Below are positions 23,001-35,612 of a stretch of 64,000 bases of DNA, piece after piece. Made by a program: the position numbers and the translations under genes. Position 1 is the stretch's first letter. Each line of letters begins with the position of its first letter. Under the pieces are notes generated by a model that was not told the origin of the DNA, did not search any database, and was given only the letters and a program-made list of their open reading frames with translations. The stretch comes from Ilyonectria destructans (taxonomy: Eukaryota; Ascomycota; Sordariomycetes; Hypocreales; Nectriaceae), in contig JAHEWK010000013.1 in the NCBI GenBank assembly GCA_020740775.1, forward strand, positions 930,001 to 994,000, written 5' to 3'.

Positions 23001-23209
23001 TTGGCCAGGATGGAGAAGCGATTGGGTCTCAAGATCTCCGATACGGGCTACGTGTCAATGTCATTGCCCTGCCAGCTCATCCTCTCTGGAAGACGGACAA
23101 GGGTATGAAGATCGGAGGGCCGGAGGGATTCGGCTTGAAGATGCCGTTTGTGGGTGTAGGCGATAGTTTCACCGAGTCACCAAGCGTGATCGATGAGTTT
23201 GGAGTCTAA
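20027..23209 (+). CDS. Hydantoinase/oxoprolinase-DUF917 fusion enzyme
   Basis: Exons are 20027-22152, 22198-22301, 22348-22424, 22474-22677 and 22727-23209 (997 residues). The N-terminal half is a hydantoinase A/oxoprolinase unit: YRIGVDVGGTNTDAAIL (residues 3-19) is the phosphate loop of the actin-like ATPase fold, followed by TIGTTHFINAL, DIGPTGLLERENATILNA, FASGPTNSMTGAAFL (about 262-276), VVDIGGTTTDV (about 300) and LGGGSK. From about residue 605 a DUF917 domain follows (FSTGCGVLGTGGGGP, then IDEIGGGNG across the first splice). Family members hydrolyse cyclic amides such as hydantoins or 5-oxoproline with ATP; the fused order here predicts a bifunctional or self-complexed enzyme. The start at 20027 (MSLYRIG) was preferred to 19964 because it places the first beta strand at the N-terminus. 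Exact substrate unknown. Confidence 0.9.
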
Positions 23210-23947
23210 GTCTGTATTATTAGCGAGCATTTTATGAGCGACATAGATTTGCATAGATATACGAATAATTGCATCTACTAGCTACACAGGCATGAAGCTC
23301 TAAACCCGACCTCCGCGTCAAGTCAAGTCACTGGGCATGAACATAGCTTCCTCAAGGTCAGTCAGAGGACAGCAGCCGGAGGAACAACCGGGCGAATAAC
23401 CTTGGATTAGCTGCATCTACTCACGTCGCCACGAACTCGGCAGCAGGTCAGCTGCGCTCAGAGGCCCCGCCGGAGAAACGAACAGAAGACCATCCGAGTT
23501 CCATACTAACCTAATACAATGGAGAATGTCCATGTGATGGACTATCCGCACGTCATTCCAGTTAAGCCGAAGCGATTGCGGGCCCGCAGCTGCCGAGCTG
23601 TGCGGATGCGGGTCCGCACTGCGGTGGCGAGGCACATGAATCTCGATTGGGTTGCGATCTCGACTTGGAGAACCCTGTCTAGATCAGAGCAATGGGCCCG
23701 GAATGCCGAGGCAGTAGTTATGTATTTCTGGCTTCTGCTGGATTAAATTGGACGTTGGTTGACAAAGACGAGTTCCGTTCCATGATAAGAGATCGGCCGC
23801 AGGAGAAGCATAACTCGGTCTTAGCATGGAGACTAATTACTAGGAACATTGAGAATAACATCCTTACCCGCAAGATAGAAGTAACATCGACTCGCTACAT
23901 AGAATTACGTATTCATGGGATGCTATTTGTACAAGTTCAATTCATCT
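23210..23947. promoter_or_regulatory. Convergent intergenic region with TGCGG-N2-CCGCA palindromes
   Basis: The two flanking genes end toward this region, yet it carries two copies of a 12-bp palindrome, TGCGGGCCCGCA at 23577-23588 and TGCGGGTCCGCA at 23607-23618, exactly 30 bp apart, with extra TCCGCA/TGCGGA half-sites beside them. The same palindrome lies in the promoter at 28657-28668. No convincing coding exon is present. Confidence 0.55.
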
Positions 23948-26544
23948 TCATCTTCTCAACCCGTCCGACGCTACCGACAATACTTCTGCAATTTTCCTTG
24001 CCATATCCGACTTCTTGCCCAGAAGCCACAACGCTTTGACACATTCCTCAGCTCTCCCCAGACTCTCCTTGAAGTCTTCATTATTGTGACCAAGCGTTGC
24101 CCTGCCGTATCGCAGAGACTCATCAGCCTCTCCCAGCAGAATAACCGATGCCTTGCTGAAAGCCCTGATCAATATCATAGTCCAAGGTTCCGTTAAAATC
24201 GTGCCCTCGTTGACGGCATGGTGGAAATCTGGCAGTTGCGGAGCGGCGTGATTCCCTGGCTCCTCGGTGGGCGGCGTAGCAACACCGGCGAGATCGGAGA
24301 GCTCTCTTACGCTCGTTTCTCGTATCCGGGAGGCCATCTTGCTGTTCACGCGGCTGCGAACGGCAACCTCCATTCCCAAATTGTTCTCATCGACAAACTC
24401 CACCAGGTCCGCCAACATAAGAGCGGCGAGATGCCAATGTGCCGAGATACAGACGAACCAGCCCTGTATTCGTGGGGGCACGCCGTCGAACTGTTGTACT
24501 AGTTCTCGAAAGAAGGACCCATAAGTCATGTTCCAATATCGGTAGACGGAAGTGGTGCTCCTGAGAATCTCTTCGACCTTTTTTCCGCGACCGCCTTTTC
24601 GAAGGATGTTCTGCAAATAAGAAACGTGTCGAAATAGCAAGACCTTCACCGGCGCTGACCTGGTGACAGCCTCCGCAGCAGCTTCATAGGAGCAGGGCCA
24701 ATGAAGGAACTGAGCGGGTGCTTGAAGGTCGTCTTGGATGAAGACATCAATCTTCCAACGCCCACTCGAGGTCTCATCCACCTCATCGTCGATAGAAGAC
24801 TCCTCTTGCGGAGAGGAATGCTGACACTCTTCATCCCCAACGACGACTGGCCGTTCATTCATCGATGAAGAGACGGTATCAAACATGACAGCAAGCCAAT
24901 AAAGGAGTCCTATGGTGTTTTTATCCTCGCCGTTGATAGAAAGGATCTCGACCACCTTTTTGCCGTGTCCGTTGGTGGATGAATCGAGACGTCGCCGAAT
25001 AGCATCGTATCGGTACTTGAGCGCATGCATCTTTCGAGCCGCCCTCTCCACGTAAATTGGAGGTCCTTCTTTCGATATAATGCTGTTGAGTTGAGTCACG
25101 ATAGATGTCTTCATGTCTCGTATTCCATGACGACTCGAAAACATGGCCGGGTCGAGGATGTTTGGGCTATCGTGGTTCGACCATGGCTTTTGTGTCAGGC
25201 CGAATATCAGCTCCGCGCAGACGACTCTGTAGGACTCCACGTCTGAGACTTCCTGTAGTGCTCTCTGTGCCTGTTCCCAGAAGTGACGCTGAAGATTGCG
25301 GTCAAACTCGTCAGCCATCTCATCGGCAAGATCATCCAACGGATTATCGTCACTCGCATCGACGGTGGCCGAGTATCTTTGCCGCTGACGACGACTCCCT
25401 TGAGCCCACTGTGTCGCAAATGCCATAATTGCGAGATGGAGAGCTCGTTGCGATGCTTGATCCTCAGAACGAGTTAGGAGTACCATGCTGGCCGATTGTG
25501 CGACCCGGTCGAGTTTGACGGTTCGGCGGTATATCCTGTTGGACCAGAACGGGCCCCATTCCCTTTTTAGATTCGCTGTGCTTGCCACATCCGGCCTCCA
25601 GCGCGGGGGCTTGTACGGGCATGTCACTTCCGTCAACCAGCAGGAAAGGTTGTGCTCAAAGACGTCGTGGTAAATTTGGAGCAGGTTTGTCGAGATGAGT
25701 GAGTTGTTGGACCTGGCCATCATGGTTTGATCGATAGAGAAGGGAGAGATTGAGCGATTCTGGTAGTCCGTCCAGCCACTGGACCTTCGACGTCGCTTTG
25801 AGGTTGGCGGCCGTGATTGGGAGGAAGAAATGGATTGGCTAACTGAGCAGGCCTCGGGGAGTTGCCAAGCGTTGTAGATCTCCAGATTTAGATCGGGCTG
25901 TGGGAATGAGCTGGCGGAAGAGCTTGACGTATTGCAGGATACTGCGGATCCAGTTAATCCCTCGATAGAGGGCTTCAGTAGCTCAGTCTGGGTTAGGCCT
26001 TCGTCTGGCATTGCGTCAAACTGCAAGATATCTAGTGAGGTTGCGGTTGACAGATCGAGATCGGGAATCACTGCATCCTGGAAAACGAGATCCTGAATTT
26101 GAGTGGCATCTTGGAGAAATGTTGATGCGCAGCCGGGGTCAAACTCCTCCTCTATTGCGTCGTCCACGGTCCACGGTTGAATGCTGTCGACGTCGATCCT
26201 CTGTCGCTTTGTCGGCACTGGGTTTGATTGATCACTTGTGGTGGAACTGGAAGTGGAGGATGGGGCAGATTCGAGCCGAATCTGCGATGAAGCCCAATCC
26301 ATTGTGCACTTCTTTTTTGTCTTGAGGCAATACGAACATGGCCGAATTCTAGTGTCGGCATCTAGACACAGTTAGCTATTGCGATTTGACCAGGGCAGAA
26401 TGGAATAATGGACTGACCGGCTCTCTCGTTCGACCCAACTGCCGCATCGGCCGGAGCTCGGCGTCGAGCGACGTCCAAACGCGGGGCATCGCATGCTCGC
26501 TTGGATTTTCTGCATTGATCACACGAGTGATTCTGACGTCTCAT
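23948..26544 (-). CDS. Zn(II)2Cys6 transcription factor with a long zinc-cluster linker
   Basis: Exons are 26544-26418 and 26361-23948, with one 56-bp intron; 846 residues. The first zinc-cluster half is HSCDQCRKSKRACDAP (residues 6-21). The second half, PCSYCLKTKKKC, lies only after a long loop of about 28 residues that contains the intron, so the Cys3-Cys4 spacing is much longer than in the standard 5-12 residue form. Such long-loop clusters are known from some fungal regulators. The central region (NLLQIYHDVFEHNLSCWLTEV and following) is the regulatory domain, and the C-terminus ends in a short helical tail. It sits between the hydantoinase-like gene and the beta-lactamase-like/monooxygenase pair; the latter pair is the likelier target because TGCGG-N2-CCGCA sites flank this block (inference). 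Confidence 0.88.
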
Positions 26545-27087
26545 ATTGGACGCTGTGCTCTGAAACCGAGCCGATTCCCTGATAGATGGTGAGGCGGGTT
26601 ATGTGGCGGGTCGTGGAAAGCGAGCAACTCCGGTCCAGCTCTTCCGGCGGGGACGAGATCAGATTTCAGATGTGTGTGTCCAGGAGAACTCGAGAGAGGT
26701 AAGGATATGAGGTGACTCCGGCTCCTTATGCTCCCCGAACACCCCTGCATCCCCGCTTCCCCGCGTTATGCTAGCATCAACTTGCAGCATGCGTCACCAG
26801 ACTTGCCCGTATTGGGATCGAGAGCGAGGCCAGAACGGCCAAACGGGAGTCTGTTCGTGCAGAAGGATGGGGGTACCGGTACTTGCTGGGCTTGCGTCTT
26901 TGGATGCGGGAGGTAATGGGGATAAACGACGAGGGAGGAGTTTACAGTGATATCATGCGCTAGAGACTGTTTAAGACCCACGTTGCAGCGTCCAGGGTCG
27001 GAAATGAGTTGCATGTACAGACGAGAGACTAATGTACTTCGGTAAATGACACTCTCCCTACTCTCACGCTCCCTCCCAAACTCTCCT
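26545..27087. promoter_or_regulatory. Promoter of the long-linker regulator and 3' flank of the hydrolase gene
   Basis: The left two thirds lie upstream of the start codon at 26544. Short open frames on both strands have no family features. I see no repeats or RNA genes. Confidence 0.45.
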
Positions 27088-28448
27088 CTACGCAATCGCC
27101 TTATACACTTGAGACTCAACATCAGCCCACAGCCCTACGACCTTGCCATCTGCGAACGGCAAGATCTGGGTGCAGACGATCCCTGCGACTCCATTTTCGC
27201 GGTCACACCACCACCACAGATTCGGCAAACCTGCCCAGTGCCCCGTGCCTGTAGATCGGCCGGTTGCTCCGCCATTGCTCAGCATAAAAGTGAGGCCCCA
27301 GCCCTGTGGCGGGTTTCCGGGAACCGGGTACAGCTCGCCAATGGGATTGGTCAGGTCTGGCTTCGCCGCGGGGATGGGTTGACGGCTGGCATTTGGAAAG
27401 GCGGCGATCTGGTTGCGGAACATTTCTTCCACGGTTGCCTTGTTGAGAATCTTGGCTCCAGTGCACGGGCATGTTCCATCGTTAAGTATCACCGCCAACA
27501 CCTCTGTAGAGAGTCAGCGCTTGCCAATGGATGCCAATGGATGGGACGAGAACTTACTGCAATAATCCTGTGGCTTTGCAAACATTCCTGCTCCGCCACT
27601 GTTGAAAACTCTTGCCGTTTCAGACTCGTCGTCCGGATCCACGACCAGAGGCTGCCGGAGCAAATGGTCCCTTGGACGCAATGTACCATCAGGATCTCTG
27701 CTGTGCATGTACGCAAGTCGGCTCCTCATATCTTTATTCGGAATCATCGACATGTCTTTAATTCCCAGTGGTTGGAAAACGTTCTTTTGCAGGTACCCGT
27801 TGAGGGTTAGTCCGGACGCCCGTTCGAGTGCAATTCCTGCCCAGTCAATGCTCACCTGGCTTGTTAGCAACCATCATCCACCAGGATATTTGCACCATGG
27901 CAGGGTAGTTATATTGTACGTACTCCATATTCCCATCCCTCTCCAGGTTGGAAAAGCAACGGTAGCGTCACATCCTCTCGTCTTCCAGAAAACTCATCTC
28001 CACCCACAGGCAAAGCCCAGTCTCGAAGGCGCTCATTGAAGAATGTGTAACCAAACCCTGCAGTGTGACTCAACAACATTCGCAACGTAATGCGCTTATT
28101 CTTTGGCTCTAATGTTCCATTGGGTAACAGCACCTTCAAATCCTTCAGCTCCGGGCAAAGATTCTCGAGATGTTCGCCGTCGTCTAGTTTCAGGATGCCC
28201 TGTTCCACAAGCTGCATGCAAGCAACCCCTGTAAGCATCTTGGTGCATGAAGCAATCCAGTAGATACTGTCAAGGGTCATTGGGTCCTTGGAAACAACAC
28301 CTCGCTTGCCGGCTGAGTGAGCAAACAGCTCCTCGCCATCTTTGCCGACGACGACGACGGTAGCTCCCGGGATACCGGCTTTCTGATCGGAGCATGCTGC
28401 ATCCACAGATTCACGAAGAGAAGATAAAACTTGGGCGTTGAAAGGCAT
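27088..28448 (-). CDS. Class C beta-lactamase-like serine hydrolase (esterase/transesterase type)
   Basis: Exons are 28448-27924, 27855-27558 and 27503-27088, with introns of 68 and 54 bp; exactly 412 residues. SCTK (about residues 67-70, in YWIASCTKMLTGVACM) is the Ser-x-x-Lys nucleophile motif of class C beta-lactamases and related esterases. HTAGFGY and PGEGWEYGVSIDWAG (across the first splice) hold the expected second-motif region, and HWAGLPNLWWW near the C-terminus fits the third box. No signal peptide is visible, so it is probably cytosolic. Fungal relatives include lovastatin-type transesterases and many esterases; true beta-lactamase activity is unlikely. It is transcribed away from a Baeyer-Villiger-type monooxygenase, whose ester or lactone product it could cleave (inference). 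Confidence 0.9.
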
Positions 28449-29133
28449 GCTGGCAGTATCAGTGTCAAAGATTTAATTAGAGGTGATTTTCCTGTATGTT
28501 CACCGAGGTACACGCAGCTATTTAATCCCAGCTCGTAAGACACTTTTTAACATCTCGCATAACCGACAATTAGACTTCATCCCAAGAGTCACTAATGAGT
28601 CTGTGCGGAGCCGTAATGCGGGGTAGCTGAAGCTGTTGCGGATCGCTAATGGTAGATGCGGTTCCGCATCCGCAGATGTTCATGAACTTGCTTCTCGCTT
28701 CACTGTACGATTGGTTCCGCAATGCGCTTTGACCCGCAGGCTAATGTGGCTCGTATTGACAATCCGGGGATGCGGGGAAGCTCTTGTTTGGTTTCTCAGA
28801 GATAGGTGCGGATAGTGAGGCGGATGGGAATGCGGATGAAGGTGCGGGTGGGATCCAGGTTGCGGATTGAGATGCGGATGGCGATGCGGATCAATCCCAA
28901 CGGAAAGCTGCCTGAGCGGAACTCTCGGTAGATGGCATTGAACAAGGTAATTGCGTCAATCGTGCGTCCGCAGCAACCTCAGAGTGACGAAGAGAACTTA
29001 ACAGTAAAACTATTATAAATATAGACATATAACCTACTAAAATAACAGAAGAAACACTCACCATCTCAATTCATCTCAAGCATTCTAAAGCTCCAAGACT
29101 TTCGTAAACTACTCTTCACTCACCTGCATCAAA
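28449..29133. promoter_or_regulatory. Divergent promoter rich in TGCGGA boxes
   Basis: Between the hydrolase and monooxygenase starts lie at least nine TGCGGA/TCCGCA half-sites (near 28604, 28637, 28671, 28806, 28830, 28861, 28872, 28885 and 28967) and one full palindrome, ATGCGGTTCCGCAT, at 28656-28669. CGG/CCG inverted half-sites are the typical target of Zn2Cys6 dimers. A TATA-like TATAAATA lies at 29014-29021, about 115 bp upstream of the monooxygenase start. Confidence 0.65.
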
Positions 29134-31047
29134 ATGGGCGAACCAATCCCTGTACGATCTAAGAAGTTCAACACTGAGCTGACGGACTACTCGGTTTCCC
29201 ACAAAGAAAAGACTGGTCCTTATGCCGAAAACCTCGAGGTTGATGCCTTGGTTGTTGGTGCCGGCTTCGGTAAGTTGAACCGTATCGTGGATATCCTATT
29301 CTAACACCGGAACAGCTGGTATCTTCATGCTCAAAACCCTCCGAGACCGCGGTTACAAGACTGTGATCTTCGAGGCAGGAAATGACACTGGAGGCACCTG
29401 GCGTTGGAACTGCTACCCCGGCGCCGGGGTTGACTCTGAGGTCCCCGAGTATGAGTTTTCTTGGCCCGAGGTTTGGAACACATGGAATTGGCCAAGCAAC
29501 TATCCCACGTACGCAGATCTGCGAGACTATTTCGACCATGTCGACAAGGTAGTCGGCATCAAGAAGGACTGCGCCTTCAACACTGTTGTTGTTGGTGCGG
29601 ATTTCGACACCACCACCGGCAAGTGGAATGTGCGCACCGAAGATGGTCGCATCACGAAGGCCAAGTACTTGGTTCTTGGAACTGGATTTGTAGGTATCTC
29701 CTTGATCCATAACCAACCCTGCTAATGCCATTCTAGGCCGCACGACGATATATCCCTGACTGGCCAGGAATGGACAAGTTCAAGGGAGTGATCCACCATT
29801 CCTCATTCTGGCCAGACGAGAAGGTAGAGGTCAAGAATAAGAAATGCGCTGTCATCGGCACCGGAGCCTCCGGAGTCCAAATTGTCCAAGCATGGGGCCC
29901 CGAGGCCGGCCAGGTCAAGGTCTTCCAACGGACCCCCAATCTCGCCGTGCCAATGCGGAAAAAGGTCCTTACCGTCGAGGAGCAAACGCGAGCCAAGAAG
30001 TTCTACCCGGAGCTGTTCAGGTACCGCGAAAAGAACTTTGCTGGGTTCCACTACGACTGGTATGAGAAGAACACCTTTGACGACACTCCCGAGGAGCGAG
30101 AGGCCTTCTACGAGAGGGTCTGGGCCGCTGGCGGATTCCGTTACTGGGTCGCCCTGTACAAGGACAACCTTTACAGCGCCGAGGCCAACCAGGAATCGTA
30201 CAACTTCTGGGCCAAGAAGACTCGCGAGCGCATTGGCGACCCCCAGCAGCGAGACTTGCTGGCGCCGCTGAAGATGCCGCACTACTTTGGCATTAAGCGA
30301 CCCTGCCTCGAGTATGACTACTACGAGCAATTCAACCGACCCAGCGTTGATGTTGTCGACATCAAGAACAACGCCATCAAGGAGTTCACCGAGACGGGTA
30401 TTACTCTTGAAGATGGAACTCACCACGAGTTCGACGTTATTGCCGTGGCGACCGGATTCGTAAGTTCTCAATTCCCAACTCGAGACAAGTACGAGGTACT
30501 AACACAGCTAGGACATTGTGACTGGAGGTAATTCTTGACTGCAATCTCATCATGAGATCGACATACTCCCTCGCAATCGAAGCTAACAATTGACGTAGTG
30601 ATGACACAACTCGGTCTAAAGAGCATCAACAACACCAGCCTCCAGGAAGAGTGGATTCCTGGAGCCAAGACATACCTCGGTACCACCGTCAGTGGCTATC
30701 CCAACATGTTCCACATCTACGGTCCGCATGGCCCAACGCTCCTCAGCAATGGACCTACCACCGTTGAAGTACAGGGCCGGTGGATTAGCGATTGCATCGA
30801 AAAGATGAGCTCGAATGGCATCAGGTATCTTAACCCCAAGAGCGAGGCATCCGACGCTTGGAAGAAGCAAATCATCGATATCAACAATGGTATGCTGTTC
30901 CCGACGACCCACTCGACGTACATGGGCGGAAGCATCCCCGGCAAGGTCTTCGAGCCGGTTTGCTTCCCGGGTGGAATTCCCGAGTATGTCATTCAGCTTC
31001 GAAAGGCTCTCGATACCTTGGACGGCTTTGAGGTGGTCAAGAATTAG
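29134..31047 (+). CDS. Baeyer-Villiger-type flavin monooxygenase
   Basis: Exons are 29134-29269, 29316-29689, 29737-30459, 30512-30527 (only 16 bases) and 30599-31047; 565 residues, phases closing exactly. GAGFAG (residues 42-47) binds FAD. FKGVIHHSSFWP (residues 185-196) is the FxGxxxHxxxW signature of type I Baeyer-Villiger monooxygenases, and GTGASG (211-216) binds NADPH. GGTWRWNCYPGAGVDSE follows the FAD site as in cyclohexanone- and phenylacetone-type enzymes. The product of such enzymes is an ester or lactone. The hydrolase gene across the shared promoter could open it, a pairing common in ketone breakdown (inference). The promoter carries the TGCGG-N2-CCGCA palindrome. It has no signal peptide and should be cytosolic. 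Substrate unknown. Confidence 0.93.
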
Positions 31048-31236
31048 CTGGGGAGAGAGTAGATCACGAGTCCGCAGTAAACATTGGTTCAGATAGTGGC
31101 ACTTTGACATTTGGTGCTGAATATACAGTCCTTGCAGAAATGTGACTAGGAGACCTCGTGAGCAGGGATGCGCCATTGCGTCGAAACCACCGCCATTAAG
31201 TAAAATTGAGGCGTCCATGACTTCACCACGCAGATC

Positions 31237-32933
31237 TCACTTCTTCAAATCCTCGACATCCTCCACGTGCTCAGTTAGATTCGTTTTTCCAAAGCGTCCG
31301 ATTGGCACTCCAGCAAGAAACAGCTCGTCAATTTCCTCGAGGCTCTTGCCACTGCACTCTGGGATACAGAACCAAGCGAAGATGCACGCAAGGACTGACG
31401 TCGATCCGAAAATGAAGCCGACCTTTGATCCAAGCCCGGCATACGGCTTGTTCAAAAGGTATGGGATGGTGAAGGAAATCGTAAACTGAATCACGATGTT
31501 AAAACTGGAGCCGAGGGCGTATGTGAGGTCGCGAAGACGGGTCGTGGGGATCTCGGCAGACACCACGTGGGAGAGAGGCGCCCATCCCATGCAGAATCCA
31601 ATGTTGAAGATGGTTGTCATGGACACAATGCCTTTCCTTATGCTGCTAGAAGGATCTGCCACTGTTCCAAGGCCACCCATTGTCATGAGAGCTCCTGTCT
31701 GAATTACTCCTCCGATCACCATAAGAGGACTATGACTAGTTAGCGCAGTTTTGTCATTGCGTCGGAAAACTTACACTCTGCCTGTCCTGTCTACTAAAGA
31801 CTGTGCGAAAAAAACCATGATGATTCCAACGGAAGAATTGATGCATGACATCATAAAAGGGTTCACGCTGCCCAGGGACTGAATAAAGACGGTACCATAA
31901 ACGGAGATGAAGTTTTGGCCGGTTAGCTGGAGGAATATGTTGACTCCGATGGTAATGAGGGTTCGCTTGCGGTTTGCTGTTGCCGGTTAGACAAGTCTTG
32001 GGTCGTGGGCAAATAACTTACTTCCTTGGAACAGCTCACTGAAGCTGCCCGTCTCCGTAACTCTCTCGAGGGAGATTTGAATCTGACTGAACTCGGACTC
32101 GATCTCTTCGTCGGTATAGGCATTTTCGCGCAGAAGTTTCAAGGACTCGCGAGCTTCTTCGGAACGGCCTCTGGTCAGGAGCCAACGGGGAGACTACGCG
32201 ACAGGGTTAGTACAATCATAGCGTTAACAAATAGACCCACGTACCTCAGGAATCCACCATATGCCGACTGCGAGAATGGATGGGATGACAAAGAACAGGC
32301 CCAGAGGAATGCGCCAAGATGAGTGTCCCTCGAGCTCACTCGTTCCTCGGCAAATGACAGCCATGAGAAGTTGACCGAACTGGAGAGGTTAGCTTTGGGC
32401 CGCGCATGCAGAATGACAACACTTACCAACAATCCAGACTGGTATGTACCCACAACCAGGCCTCGCACTTCAGCTGGTACCAACTCGGACTGGAGCACGG
32501 GCACAAGGGCCAACTCCATTCCAATATAGACGTATGCGACTGTTCGACCGACGATCATTTGTACTCGGTGACGCGACGTGATCAAGATAATGGCGGCAAG
32601 GATAGCCCAGAAACACATGATGAACAGGGCTTTGCGACGACCGAATTTTCGACTCAGCAGGTTTCCTGTGACGAGACCGAATACGAATCCGACGTAGTTG
32701 ATACTGTTGAGGAGGGAGAGGTAGACCGTATCGAGGGCGTACGTGCCTGTAGCTTCGTCGTAGGTGCCAAACATTTCCTTGAAGGCTGGCATCGCCTGGG
32801 TATTGGAGAAGGCAGACTGGTCCATGCCGAAGTTGACCTGGGAGAAGGCAATGAGGGCACACGAATAGACCAGTCTTTTGTTGAAGCATGATAGCATGCC
32901 GCGCGGGCGCGCTTCAGAAGACGGTAGAGACAT
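31237..32933 (-). CDS. MFS sugar/polyol-type transporter
   Basis: Exons are 32933-32427, 32379-32245, 32193-32022, 31976-31775 and 31729-31237, with introns of 45-51 bp; 502 residues. It has the marks of the sugar porter family: RKFGRRK after the second membrane segment, PESPRWLL assembled across the second splice, VDRTGRV in the second half and PECSGKSLEEIDELF at the end. Twelve membrane segments are expected in the plasma membrane. The start at 32933 was chosen (MSLPSSEARP); 32951 is also open. A TATA-like CATATATAAA on this strand lies at 33021-33030. It is divergent from a sulfatase, so a sulfated or related organic substrate is possible, but the cargo cannot be read from sequence. Confidence 0.9.
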
Positions 32934-35554
<2,621 letters not shown>

Positions 35555-35612
35555 ACAAGTAGATTTGTTGCGGACAGTAGCGGGGAATAAAAACCCCCAC
35601 GTTATGATCCTA

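Noticed and set aside
29803..30471. Minus-strand frame of 222 codons antisense to the monooxygenase
   Set aside because: A shadow of the GC-rich third-position bias of the real gene on the plus strand.
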